A stretch of DNA of 64,000 nucleotides, taken from positions 90,229,671-90,293,670 of the forward strand of contig CM042141.1 of assembly GCA_023376005.1 (NCBI GenBank). The letters run 5' to 3'. Below the pieces are notes generated by a model that was not told the origin of the DNA, ran no database searches, and worked only from the letters and a program-made list of their open reading frames with translations. Both the position numbers and the translations under genes were made by a program. Shown one piece after another: positions 20,088 through 30,152 of the stretch; position 1 is the stretch's first letter, and each line of letters begins with the position of its first letter. The DNA comes from Doryteuthis pealeii (taxonomy: Eukaryota; Mollusca; Cephalopoda; Myopsida; Loliginidae).

Positions 20088-20835
20088 TTTCAACAAGACT
20101 GTCTGTGTTATGCCCTTGAGAAAGATATGAATCCATCTCTTCTTCTTTTAGGTAAATAGGACAGACTGGGATCTTTTTAGCCTTGTCACAGTGTTGTAAC
20201 TCAAGTATCAGAGTTAACACAGAAATAATAGGAAGAAACACAATGAGTGTTAAGGATAGGGAAAAAGGTTTAATAAGCAAAGATACAAGGTGAACAGAGT
20301 AATTAACAATTGCTAGGTTAAATTAACAAGTCCTGTGAGATCTCAATTTTTCTCTCTTTCAAAGTTTCAGTCTTAAATCCTAGATCCGTAAAGTTCATTA
20401 CTCCAATACACTAAACTTCTCTCCTTCTTTTCCCCCTTTTAGTCTATCGTTCATTCTTATATTGCATTGTTCACAGATTTTAGATGGTAGATGTTCTTGT
20501 CCCCAATAACAAACAAACCAACCCCCTTTTCAGAACCAAACAATCTGTTGTAACTCAAGATGTCAGAGTTAACAGAGAAATAATAAGAAGGAACAGAATG
20601 AGTATTAAGGATAGGGGAAAAAGGTTTACTAAGCAAAGATCTTGTTTCTCTCTTCAGAGGTTTCATCAAACATTATTTATAGGAAAAACAGACAATTGTA
20701 TTCTCATTATTCAGGTACTATATGACACACGGCAACCAGTCTAGGAAAAGGGTAACTCTGAATTCAAACCAGTCATACTCTGCTTAAAAATTGACCTTGC
20801 GTCGCATCCTGCTTGTGGCAAAGGAGTTGGGTAAA
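20088..20835 (+). mobile_element. S2 SINE split by an LTR-type insertion
   Basis: The left S2 part (to 20191) has CCTTGAGAAAGATATGAATC and GGACAGACTGGGATC. The right part (from 20728) has GGCAACCAGTCTAGG and the tail ATTGACCTTGCGTCGCATCC. They are colinear with the intact S2 copy at 27150 and separated by the 536-bp insert listed next. Confidence 0.75.
20192..20727 (+). mobile_element. TRIM-like LTR element (536 bp) inserted in S2
   Basis: Starts TGTTGTAACTCAAG and ends TACTATATGACA (TG...CA). It is flanked by CACAG and CACGG, a 5-bp target duplication with one mismatch. Two direct repeats, 20192-20360 and 20546-20727, share GAGTTAAC, AAGGATAGGG and AAAAAGGTTTA. The first has a diverged 3' part and the second has an internal deletion. 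A related solo copy lies at 39392-39619. There is no ORF and no clear polypurine tract. Confidence 0.55.
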
Positions 20836-20904
20836 TGTACACCCTAGGATTTTATGCTCAGAATATAAGATATTACCCCTAATTTTGAAGTGTGTCTTTT
20901 AAGT

Positions 20905-21005
20905 TTAGGTTTCTTTGTTTAATGGTATATCAACCTTTATGGAATATCTAATGCCAAAGACATTCTTGTAGAAGAACAGTAGTTGTTCTATTTAACATAT
21001 AGTTG
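20905..21005 (-). mobile_element. S4 SINE 3' fragment
   Basis: TTTCTTTGTTTAATGGTATA then CATTCTTGTAGAAGAACAGT. This is the S4 tail in reverse. Confidence 0.7.
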
Positions 21006-21606
21006 GTTTGGTTTTGGTTTGTTTTGTTTTACGGCATATCAACCTCAGTGGGTCATTTAATGCTGACAAAGTTTTGAAATAAATTCATTCTTAATGGATA
21101 ACAAATTTTGTTTATCAATTCATGTTTTTCTATTTAACCTATAGATGGGACCCTAACAGGTACTACCACTCCACTTCAGAGTGGACCAGGGAGCAATGGT
21201 GATGAAGGGTGCTCCACATTCCCCAACCCTCCAAAACTGGAACCTCACCATCAGATAGAGTTTAACATCATTCCCAGGACATGTAGACCCTCAGTCACCG
21301 CCTTCTAGCACCCATATGATAAAAAGGGGTTGGGGCTTGCCATAAGGGCAATAGGGTTAGGAAAATCATATAGGTGCTAGGGCTTGATGTGACTAGCCGA
21401 TTAATCGGAGGGGGCCTCTCCGACCGCCCGTCTAGCCCAAGATAGGGCCAAAGTGGAGTATTGCAAGTCATGAACTGCTCATCCACCTGGGTTCTATCCT
21501 TAAGCATCACGGGTCGCCACACCACAGGCAGCCCCATTGGGGGAGTCTTACCACTCTGCAGAGATGCAGTCGGTGCATTCTAACGCCCCAGCCAACAGGG
21601 CGGACA
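21006..21606 (-). mobile_element. S5 SINE-like element, near full length
   Basis: The tail in reverse is TTTACGGCATATCAACCTCA and CATTTAATGCTGACAAAG. The body has AACCTATAGATGGGACCCTA and CTTCTAGCACCCATATGATA. The 5' end in reverse is TTCTAACGCCCCAGCCAACA then GGGC. This is a subfamily relative of the 38455 copy. Confidence 0.85.
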
Positions 21607-21885
21607 TATAGTTGGGATAGATCTTTTATGGTTAAATACCAGTATGTATGGTACACAAGATAAGCAATAATTTTTGTGATAGGGGAAGGAGGTTAATATT
21701 TGCCATTTCATTAAGGTTGCAATTTTAGTAATGCAAATCTCAAAAATTAGGAGCTGGAAATTCTAAGAATATGGAATGTGAAGGTTTGTGTAGAACCAGA
21801 TACACTTCTTGAATGAAGTGAAGAATGGTGCACCAACATGCCATAGATTTTCCAAACAGCACACAGTTTTACTATAAGAAAAAAC
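21607..21885. other. No recognisable feature
   Basis: Short stretch of unassigned sequence between two SINE-like elements. Confidence 0.5.
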
Positions 21886-22128
21886 GGTTTAGCTCAGTCG
21901 GTAGAGCGTCCGCCTAGGAACCACAAGGTTCCTGGTTCAATACCAGCCCTCGCCAACTTAGCATATGAGTAGCACAGAGATTTGTGCAGTAAAATAAGGA
22001 GCTGACGGTAGGTGTGGCGCTCCACTTCAGATGCAAAAATGATCTCCTTGATCTAGTGCTAGTGAAAAAGGGGATATACTCCCTCGCTGTCTGGCTGATA
22101 CCGACTTTAGGCCACCCCAACAACTTTT
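21886..22128 (+). mobile_element. S1 tRNA-derived SINE, well-preserved
   Basis: GGTTTAGCTCAGTCGGTAGA (box A) and GGTTCCTGGTTCAATACC (box B) are close to tRNA consensus. The body is GGAGCTGACGGTAGGTGTGG and the tail CTGATACCGACTTTAGGCCA. A tRNA gene is excluded because no acceptor stem closes it. Confidence 0.85.
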
Positions 22129-22154
22129 TATTATAATCACACTGTTTTCAAGAT

Positions 22155-22240
22155 TCAAGTGTGTCCCATTGTGGTGTAATGGTTAGCAAGTTAGTCTCAC
22201 AAGTCCATAAACAAAAGTCCTTGCATTTATTCCCTATCAC
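22155..22240 (+). mobile_element. S3 SINE head
   Basis: GTGTCCCATTGTGGTGTAAT and GGTTAGCAAGTTAGTCTCAC. Truncated after about 60 bp. Confidence 0.6.
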
Positions 22241-22309
22241 TGATAATCCATTTCATCCCGATTCTCCTAGGCCAGTACAATAAGTGATTAAACTTTTAGA
22301 TTAAAATAT

Positions 22310-22680
22310 GATTGAGCCAACCCTATTGCCCAACCCCCAACCCTTTTATCATATATGTCCTAGAAAGCGGTGGCTGAGAGTCCTGTGTATTACCTTAAAC
22401 TGCATAAAGTAATGATGTTGCAGTTCTGAAGCTCTGGGTAGTGTAGAGTACCCCTTTATCGTCATTACTCCTAGGTCCCCTCTGACCCGGACTGTTAGGG
22501 TACAATGTACGGATTAAATAGAAAAAAGGTGTTTTAAAAATTGTGTTAAAAAAATTGAGTTTAAATAAAATAAAAAATTTGAAAACCCATCAAGAATGCA
22601 TAAACAAAACGTCCTCAGCATAAAATAACCCAACCAGAGTTGACATGCCATAAAATACAATCAACCAACCAATCAATCAA
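22310..22680 (+). mobile_element. S5 SINE-like 3' part
   Basis: CATATATGTCCTAGAAAGCG, CCCCTCTGACCCGGACTGTT and the tail GCATAAAATAACCCAACCAG...GTTGACATGCCATAAAAT with AACC repeats. Confidence 0.75.
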
Positions 22681-22901
22681 TCTAAATAATTGTGAACAAC
22701 ATTTTTCTTTTCATCATCGAAATAAACGCAATAAAAATATCAATAATAACACAACATCGCTTGAAGAGATATGAATATTTTAAATGTAATCTATTTTACA
22801 TTGTTCGAAAAAAAAAAAAGATGAGGTTTATATACGTTGTGAAATAAAACATTAAAAATGTTACATTATAAAATTTTAAAACTTGCTCAAACAAATTTTA
22901 G

Positions 22902-22939
<38 letters not shown>

Positions 22940-23214
22940 GCACAATTCAGTGCTTAATCTAAATCCATTTCCCACCTGCTCTCCCAACAAAAAATACTCT
23001 TAGCGGTGTGCATGCACAGATGTCTGGTTCTACTTACACAAAGGGATTATCTACAGCTTCTTTTATTCATTTATCAAACTCAGCTGATCTGCAAGAGCTG
23101 TTACATAATTCATAGGTAGCTAATGAATTATGTACATACTGTAGTTAGAATATTTTGAATCAGTGTTCATTAGATTAAAAATAATGGGGGTTTAGTGGAA
23201 AATTACCTTGACGG
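22681..23214. other. AT-rich; poly-A tract
   Basis: 22906-22936 is an A homopolymer of about 31 bp, with ATTTTAGATTT before it. No tail-bearing gene copy is recognisable upstream. The rest is unassigned. Confidence 0.6.
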
Positions 23215-23558
23215 TTATTAGCAGGTAATGACATCCGCGTGAGACATTAGTTTAAGTTTTAGATCAGCTGCGACCAGGAACTAGCCAAAAGCAGACGCTG
23301 CCGTTGGCTCTCGGGGGTCGCTTCTCTCACCACATGGTTGAATCCTAGGCTGGGTTGTTGTTAATAAAAGCTTAACAGAAAAACAACAAAGTTTTCTTGA
23401 TTTATTAAAACAAGAGATGACCAGCCCAACCAGAAGTAGAATCAACATGGAGAAACAACCCATAGAAACAGCCCTGAGAAGATGGCGACTAACGAATTAC
23501 CAGCAGAAACCAGTAGACAGAGAAAGCAAGTAAGAACCCTCATATCCTCATCTCTCAT

Positions 23559-23607
<49 letters not shown>

Positions 23608-23640
23608 TATACCCAATGTTAAGGGGGTATATAACTGATC
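23215..23640 (+). mobile_element. G-family LTR-like element, copy 1
   Basis: Shares ordered blocks with 34900-35630: AGGTAATGAC near the start, AATAAAAG/AATAAAGG poly-A-signal-like sites, GACCAGCCCAACCAGAAG, AGATGGCGACTAACG, and ends ATTATATACCC...GGGGTATATAAC. A (CT)n array (23563-23603) is embedded. The ATG in AGATGGCGACT opens MATNELPAETSRQRKQ and runs into GTAAGA, a donor-like site. AAGATGGCGAC also fits a YY1-type site. There is no pol ORF, so it looks like a solo LTR or its 5' region. Confidence 0.5.
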
Positions 23641-23699
23641 AACCTGCTAACTATTGATGATGGTGATTTACTGTATTCTGCCGCTAGTAGTTTGGAAAA

Positions 23700-24130
23700 T
23701 CTTACATATCTTGGGCTAGACAGGTGGTCAGAGTGATCAATTGGCTGGTCACATCAAGCCCTAGCACCTATATGATTTTCCCAACCCTATTGCCCTTATG
23801 GTAAGCCCCAACCCCTTTTTATCCTATGGGTGCTAGAAGGCAGTGACTGAGGGTGTACATGTCCTGGGAATGATGTTAAACTCTATCTGATGGTGAGGTT
23901 CCAGTTTTGGAGGTTTGAGGAATGTGGAACACCCCTTCATCACCATTGCTCCCTGGTCCACTCTGACCCGGAGTGGTAGTACCTGTTAGGGTTCCATCTA
24001 TGGGTTAAATAGAAAAATATATTTATAAAAAAAAATTGTGTATCTGTTAAGAATGAATTTATTTCAAAACTTTATTGGCATTAAATGACCCTCTGAGGTT
24101 GATATGCCGTAAAACCAAACCAAATCAAAC
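23700..24130 (+). mobile_element. S5 SINE-like element, 5'-truncated
   Basis: CTTGGGCTAGACAGGTGGTC, CTAGCACCTATATGATTTTC, GGAGTGGTAGTACCTGTTAG and the tail GGCATTAAATGACCCTCTGA...GGTTGATATGCCGTAAAAC. Confidence 0.8.
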
Positions 24131-24330
24131 CAAATCTTACAGTAGCATTCGGTCCTCCCTCCTTTGAAGCAACTCAGTATTTTCGTTTGCAATGGTCCTT
24201 AACTCTCTCAGTAGCTTGCCAGATCTTAGGATTCACAGTCCTGTATTTTAGAGGTGAGCCCACAGCTTACCAAACAAGTTTGTGCAATGGCTGCCCCTTC
24301 ACGCCCAGTAGTTGTGTGACCCTATAACAG
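24131..24330. other. No recognisable feature
   Basis: Less AT-rich spacer before the S2 copy. No family recognised. Confidence 0.45.
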
Positions 24331-24856
24331 CTAATTGTGAGGCGTGTGGTCTTATGGTTAGAGTCATGGGAAATGGACTTGTCAACCTGAGTTCAATTCC
24401 TGGATGAAGCTGTTTGCATTTAACATAGCGCTTATATCCTTGGGAAAGGTTTTGAATCCAATTCTCCCTCCAGCTATGGGTAAATAGCAGGGTAGACTCG
24501 GCTCTTTAACTGATGTAATGAATATGTAAATACCTTGGTACCCACTCACTATAATCTGATTGGACAGTGTCATCTATAATTATTCGACACTGTGGTGGTA
24601 CAAGCGCCTAAACCTACTAGTCTAAGCTTACTCGCCTACCAGACAGAATACCACCAGGAGTGCTCGGAAGACGTATTGCTATTCGACGCACCAGCTACTA
24701 CTGCAATAATATACCAAATACCAACTTCATGATATATCATTAACCATGGCTAGGTAACTAGTCTAGGAGAAGGAAAACTCTGAATTCAAACCTGTTAAAC
24801 TCTGCTTTAAAAAAAATTGACCTTGTATCACATCCTGCTCGTGCGGAGGGGTTGGT
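24331..24856 (+). mobile_element. S2 SINE interrupted by a solo LTR
   Basis: Head GAGGCGTGTGGTCTTATGGT and box-B-like GAGTTCAATTCCTGG. The body continues to GCTCTTTAAC at 24510 and resumes at TAACCATGGCTAGGTAACTA. The tail is ATTGACCTTGTATCACATCC to TTGGTAAATATATA. Confidence 0.8.
24511..24739 (+). mobile_element. Solo LTR-like insert (229 bp) with exact TTAAC target duplication
   Basis: Begins TGATGTAATGAATATG and ends CATGATATATCA, so 5'-TG...CA-3' with short inverted ends TGAT/ATCA. TTAAC at 24506-24510 is repeated exactly at 24740-24744. It is clearly less AT-rich than its surroundings. A 5-bp duplication and TG/CA ends are the signature of retroviral-type integrase insertion. No internal region remains. 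Confidence 0.7.
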
Positions 24857-25739
24857 AAATATATATAACAGCTAATTGCAAGGATTTTTGTGCAGGTGCA
24901 GGTGTAGGTGCATGTGCTAACTATTGCTTCACAGTTAGACACTCAAATGTCCACAATTTCTGTCATCTATTTTATTACTTTTTATTTACTAATTCTAGTA
25001 AGTGGGTCATTTCCCCCACACATATGAAATTTATTGTCATTCTAAAAAAAAAAGTGGGGTTTATTTTGGCCTAATTCTTTTTAATTTGATTTAGGAAACA
25101 TTTTTAGCAAAAGAATGTGATAGAGTACCCACCCATAGCTATATTGTAAATATTTATTAGGTTAAATTGATACAAACAATACCACATAAAGTTCTTATAT
25201 TACTAAATTCTTTTCAACTATATATTTTTTTTTATTGTTTTTTTTTTCTTTTTGTACTTTCAAGAATTTTTGGGAGTATTTTTTTCTCTTCAAAATAAAT
25301 AAGAAAATTATACAAGCGAAATGTGTTAAAAATGAATCTAAATAGAATAAGTAATAAATAAGTAAAAATATATAGCAATTATTTCTTGCTGTAAGCTGTA
25401 AATAGCATTTAATCTTCAAGAATATGGGGACTTAAATGAATCTAGCCACCAGACACAGCAGAAAGTAATCTGTGGAATTAAATGATCCACAGTTCCTTGG
25501 GGGAGAGGTAAGGGGGGTAAGTGTGGGCAGACTGGTTTATGCTAGATTCCCAAATTGGTCATTATAATCGTAGAACTTAAAGATGGTAAAAGGAAAATAT
25601 CAAAACAAGAAAACAATTTTGGTTTTACAAAAGTTCTGAGATGAAGAATCTTGTAAAAATGGTACAAAGAATCATTTAACCTAAATATTCATCCAAAAAA
25701 GAAATTTTTTAGGTTCATAACATCACAATTTGCCATTTC
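24857..25739. other. No recognisable gene
   Basis: AT-rich, with T-rich stretches (25200-25290). The block 25425-25520 is less AT-rich (CAGACACAGCAGAAAGTAAT) but unassigned. Confidence 0.5.
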
Positions 25740-26168
25740 TTGTTGGTTGGTTGGTTGGTTTTCTGGCATGTCAACCCTTGTTGGGTCATTTTATACCAAA
25801 GACGTTTGTTTTATTCATTCTTCATGGGTACACAATTTTTTTTAAAAACTCAATTTTTTTTTTAAACACATTTTTATAGAACTTGTTTTGTTCTATTTAA
25901 CCCATAGATGGGACCTTAACAGGTACTACCACTCCGGGTCAGAGTGGACCTGGGAGCAATGGTGATGAAGAGGTACTCCACATTCCCCAGACCTCCATCA
26001 TACCCAAGACATGAAGACCCCCAGCCACCACCTTCTAGCACCCATATGATAAAAAGGATTAGGGCTTGCCATTAGGGCAATAGGGTTGGGACAATCATAT
26101 AGGTGCTAGGGCTTGACGTGACAAGCCGATTCATCAGAGAGGGCCTCTCTGACTGACCGTCTAGTCGA
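25740..26168 (-). mobile_element. S5 SINE-like element, 5'-truncated
   Basis: The tail in reverse is GGTTGGTTGGTTGGTTTTCT and CATGTCAACCCTTGTTGGG. Body: ACCCATAGATGGGACCTTAA and CTTCTAGCACCCATATGATA. It stops at CGTCTAGTCGAAGG, where a (GTT)n run begins. Confidence 0.8.
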
Positions 26169-26207
26169 AGGAAGGACAATTTTTGTTGTTGTTGTTGTGT
26201 TATGATA

Positions 26208-26445
26208 GGGAAGCGTGGTGGTGTACTGATTAGAGTCGCAGGAAATGGACTCGTCAACCAGAGTTCAATTCCTGGACGAAGCCACAGTTAATATAGCACT
26301 AATACTCTTGGGAAAGGTATGAATCCAACTATTCTCCCTCCAGCTACAGGTAAATAGTAGAGCAGACTGGGCTCTTTAACCTTGTTTAGGCAACCAGTCT
26401 AGGAGAAAAAAAACTCTGAATCCAAACCTGGTCACTACTAGTATA
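26208..26445 (+). mobile_element. S2 SINE
   Basis: GAAGCGTGGTGGTGTACTGA head, CAGAGTTCAATTCCTGGAC box B, CTCTTGGGAAAGGTATGAAT and GGCTCTTTAACCTTGTTTAG body. The tail breaks off after AACTCTGAATCCAAACC. Confidence 0.8.
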
Positions 26446-26940
26446 GACTCAGGCCTACTTAGTGATCTATTTCAATTTTTTTTTTTTAATTTAATTTAAT
26501 AACATAGATACAAAAATCAGAACATTCTAACAGTTTATTTCATTTGGATTGGGAGAGTTTAATAATGCAAACAGAAAAATTACAAATAAGACTGGATACC
26601 AAATTCTATGGCAGAAACTCCAAAAGGAAGAACACAAATTTAAAAACTCACCGAGCAGTCAGAACGCCAACGTAATTGTAAAGTTCTTCAATATATGAGA
26701 TCTGAACTTATAGATACAGACAATTCTGAAATTGGTGAAAATAAAACCCAGTCCTAAAGTAAATGCTTATTTGTTTTGGCATCAGTTAATTTAATAAAAA
26801 AAAAGACCCAAATTGTGACATTGGTGACATTTTGAAACAAAAACAAATTACACTGACTCAACATGTAAACACAAATATTATCTTAAAAATGACAAAATGG
26901 AGCAGAGGCAAAATGCAAGTGATATATCCATTACAGCTAG
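26446..26940. other. No recognisable feature
   Basis: AT-rich sequence. I found no gene or repeat family. Confidence 0.5.
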
Positions 26941-26943
26941 AGG

Positions 26944-27005
26944 AGGCGTCCATGGTGCAATGGTTACCATCATAGGAAATGGGCATGGCGGGACAACTGC
27001 CCCCT
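26944..27005 (+). mobile_element. S2 SINE head fragment
   Basis: GGCGTCCATGGTGCAATGGT and CATAGGAAATGGGCATGG. Only the tRNA-like head is recognisable. Confidence 0.55.
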
Positions 27006-27149
27006 GGAACAAATCGAATTCGGATTTTGGAAGCGCCAATGTATAATGGGAAAGATTAGGAGCAACCACCGACATGAAATACTAATTACAAAACTTAAGG
27101 ATCGTGTAACTATAAATCAAGTATCAACTTATACACATGTATAAATTTA

Positions 27150-27435
27150 GAAGCGCGTGGTGTAATGGTTAAAGTCATGGGAAATAGACTCGTCGCCCCG
27201 AGTTCAAATCCTAGATACAGTAATTGCATTTCACTTAGCGCTAATACCCTTGAGAAAAGTATGAATCCTACTCTCCCTCCAGCTATGGGTAAATAGTAGG
27301 GCAGACTGGGCTCTTTAACTTTGGTTAGGCAACCGGTCTAGAAGAAGGAAAACTCTGAATTCAAACCTGTTGAACTCCGCTTAAGAAATTAACCTTGTGT
27401 CACATCTTGCTCGTGCAGAGGGATTTGTAAATATA
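27150..27435 (+). mobile_element. S2 SINE, intact reference copy
   Basis: GCGCGTGGTGTAATGGTTAA, CGAGTTCAAATCCTAGAT (box B), GCGCTAATACCCTTGAGAAA, GGCAACCGGTCTAGAAGAAG, and the tail TAACCTTGTGTCACATCTTG to TTTGTAAATATATA. The tail ends in a TA tract, as in other copies. Confidence 0.85.
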
Positions 27436-27472
27436 TATACACATGTATATACAGTATGTATGATACAGGAGG

Positions 27473-27690
27473 TGTGTGGTGTAATGGTTAGAGGCGTAGG
27501 AAATGGAATTGTTGACCCAAGGTCAAATCCTGATGTGGCTGTTTTGCATTTCACAAAGCGCTAATACCCTTGGGAAAGGTACAGATCCAACTATTCTCCC
27601 TCAAGCTATAGGTAAGGCAGACTGGGCTCTTTAACCTTGGTTAGGCAACTGGTCTTGTAGAAGGAAAACTCTGAATTCAAATCAAATGGG
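27473..27690 (+). mobile_element. S2 SINE, 3'-truncated
   Basis: GTGTGTGGTGTAATGGTTAG, AAGGTCAAATCCTGATG, CCTTGGGAAAGGTACAGATC, then AACTGGTCTTGTAGAAGGAA. It lies 40 bp after the previous copy in the same orientation. Confidence 0.8.
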
Positions 27691-27784
27691 CTCTCTTCTC
27701 ATCAGTCAAAACTACTTTGAGAGCTCCTCCTCCCCCTCCTCCTCAAACTAAAAATTAATATACCCCAAAACTATTTCTCTGAAT

Positions 27785-28830
27785 GTTTGAGATGAGGCTT
27801 GATGATTACTATTATCTGCATCATTCGGACTATTGTCCTCATCTTCATTGTTATCTGTACAACATTTCGGCCGATGTGCCCTTCGGCCTTCTTCTGGTAT
27901 TTCTTGTCAGACTCGGGAACCTTCTCGGACTAACAACAAAACTACTTTTAGAAGACAATAAATATGGTCTTTAAACATGAAATGGTTTCCTATTATTGTA
28001 TTACATTCTTAAGAAAACATCAAGACCATTTTCCTTACATTTTGTTAATTCAAAGTTTATTTCATACACATATCTAAAGTCTATCTACAACTACAGTTAT
28101 TATTTCACTCATTGTGGTTTTTTCACACCAGCTTTAGGTGTAGGTCTTTCACTGGAGTGAAGTGACAGCAAGTTCTGGGTCTCCAGAACTCTTCTGATTA
28201 TTCTAGATGATTTCTTTTCATTTTCTTTGGTGAGCAACGAAAAGATTCAATTCTGGTGATATATTCTCTCTTTTCTTTTTTTAGATTCCCTGTATTTGTA
28301 ATACAGTAATAGTCATTAGTAGGTTAGTCTTACAAGGCAATTTACAATCAAGTCACACTGAAAGCATTGGCTCCTACTAGATCACTGAAGTTAAACAGTG
28401 ATGAGCCTGTTCAATATTTAATTGTGTGACCACTTAAGCCACAGTTGGTACTGTAAGCAACCTGAATCCTTTGTGTATCAAAATGATTTGATTCAGCAAT
28501 AAATAGCCCAAAAAGAGTTTATATGCCATAAAACAAAACAACCAACCAATTTACAAACATTGTCAAGTCATTCAGAATAGAACGCATTGTCTTATTTATT
28601 TTTACCTTGACTTTTAAAAAGCTACGGTTAGCGGAATGAGAACAGGATACCCCCGTGGACTGAATAAAGGGTTAGGTTCAAAGTTCCATGATGGCTCCCG
28701 ATTACAACAAGAAGGTTCCCAAGTTCAAAAAGAAACACCTGAAGAAGGCAGGAGGGCATATTGGCCGAAACATTGTACAGATAACAATAAAGATGAGGAC
28801 AATAGTCCGAAATAACACAGATAATACCAA
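27785..28830. mobile_element. FB-1 foldback arms around other insertions
   Basis: The left arm 27785-27930 is GATGAGGCTTGATGATTACT, then CGGACTATTGTCCTCATCTT, then CGGCCTTCTTCTGG. The right arm 28620-28830 is GAATAAAGGGTTAGGTTC, then CACCTGAAGAAGGCAGG, then AGATGAGGACAATAGTCCG. Between them lie a LINE 3'-end fragment, a stretch with an S5/S4-type tail (28497-28550) and unassigned sequence. Confidence 0.6.
28105..28220 (-). mobile_element. LINE-2 3'-end fragment
   Basis: TTTTCACACCAGCTTTAGGT, TCTTTCACTGGAGTGAAGTG and CTCCAGAACTCTTCTGAT parallel the 3' ends at 63290 and 63840. Only the last roughly 110 bp remain. Confidence 0.6.
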
Positions 28831-29264
28831 TTTACAAGGCAATTCACAAGTTTGCTTTTCATTAAATGCTCTTTAGTTGTATCCTTGTGTCAGACTAGGC
28901 TAGTTAGTAATCTCAGTTGAATTCACCATTCATAAAATAGATAAACAACAAAATGTTAGGGTGACTCAGTACTTTCAGAGCAAATATTCACTTTCAGATG
29001 ACACTGTGTGCCCATTCATGGTTCCTTTGCCCCTTCATTTTCAGACAAACATAAAGATTATATATATATATATGAGAAAAAGAGGGAAAGCATTAGGTCA
29101 TATGTTATCTATATAGGAAGAAAGACAAGATTAGGCTAATCAAGAGAAATCAGGAAGACAGATTAATCAGTGAAGCTTTCAGATAAACAAATGAGCAGAA
29201 AAGCACGAGCTAAAAATAGGTTTATCCTGAAATTCTTAGAGTGTGTCCTGAGTATGATGCTAAA
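28831..29264. other. No recognisable feature
   Basis: AT-rich sequence with a short (TA)n at 29060-29073. Confidence 0.5.
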
Positions 29265-29700
29265 CTTTGGTTGGTTGGTTGGTTGGTTGGATTTTACAGG
29301 ATGGCAACCCTAGTGTTATTTTATGCCAAAGATGTTTTTGTTTTATTCATTACAGAATCGGCTACCTGGCTTTGCCTGGGTAGAGGGGGGATTTTTTTTT
29401 AAAGTTAGTCTCACAGATTCCTTATTACTAAATCGTAAATTGGATCCTCACAGGATACCCCATAAAAATCCCTTCGTAAAAAATACATTGCATTGATCAA
29501 GTCACTCTGAAAAGAAAAATTAATGTCCACAACTTAAAATATTGAATTCAAAAATAATTGAATGCTGTAATCATTTAAATTTTATTTTTTAGTTATCGTC
29601 ACGAATATAAATCAAATCTTCATTATTTTTGGCATAAAATAACCTAACAAGGGTTTACATGCAATACAACCAACCAACCATCATCTTTTATAGTAAACAT
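29265..29700 (-). mobile_element. S5-type tail split by an HL Helitron-like element
   Basis: 29265-29344 is an S5 tail in reverse (GGTTGGTTGGTTGGATTTTA). 29345-29630 matches the inverse of HL: AGAATCGGCTACCTGGCTTT, GTTAGTCTCACAGATTCC and a diverged remainder. 29630-29680 is again a tail (GGCATAAAATAACCTAACAA) in the opposite sense. Confidence 0.5.
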
Positions 29701-29779
29701 TAGGATATCAGATATAAGGGATGAGAATAACATAACAATGTTGATGAAAAAAATAAATTAAATAAAAATTTAAAAAATG

Positions 29780-29945
29780 GTGAAAGTGTCCAGTCTGCTC
29801 TATTATTTACCCATAGCTGGATGGAGAATAGTTGGATGCATACCTTTCCCAATAATATTAACACTATCTGAAATGCAAATAGTCTTATCTAGTCAGGTTG
29901 CCAAGCCCATTTCCAACAACGATAAACATTACACAACAAGCCTCT
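29780..29945 (-). mobile_element. S2 SINE, partial
   Basis: The reverse complement holds GTTGGAAATGGGCTTGGCAA, ATGCATCCAACTATTCTCC and GGTAAATAATAGAGCAGACT in the order of S2. The head is diverged near the TA tract. Confidence 0.7.
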
Positions 29946-29950
29946 ATAGC

Positions 29951-29965
29951 ATTAAATAATATATA

Positions 29966-30006
<41 letters not shown>
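29951..30006. repeat. (TA)n microsatellite
   Basis: TA run with one break at about 29970. Confidence 0.9.
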
Positions 30007-30010
<4 letters not shown>

Positions 30011-30115
30011 GTTAAACTGTACAGACAATTCTTGTCAGACGAGTTTTTGTTCGATCCTTTCTAATTTTCGGGCCATCTTTTTGGTGTCAGGGTGAAACTT
30101 GTGTAACAGTCCACC

Positions 30116-30151
30116 AAAGGTTTCATTACGAGCGCACGTAATGAAACCTTT
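30116..30151. repeat. Perfect 15-bp-arm palindrome at LINE breakpoint
   Basis: AAAGGTTTCATTACG, loop AGCGCA, CGTAATGAAACCTTT. It marks the place where LINE reading stops and another sequence starts. A template-switch or fold-back repair scar is one explanation. Confidence 0.8.
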
Positions 30152-30152
30152 A

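Noticed and set aside
21886..21960. tRNA gene
   Set aside because: Box A and box B are tRNA-like, but no acceptor stem closes and the same head leads into a SINE body in about ten places.
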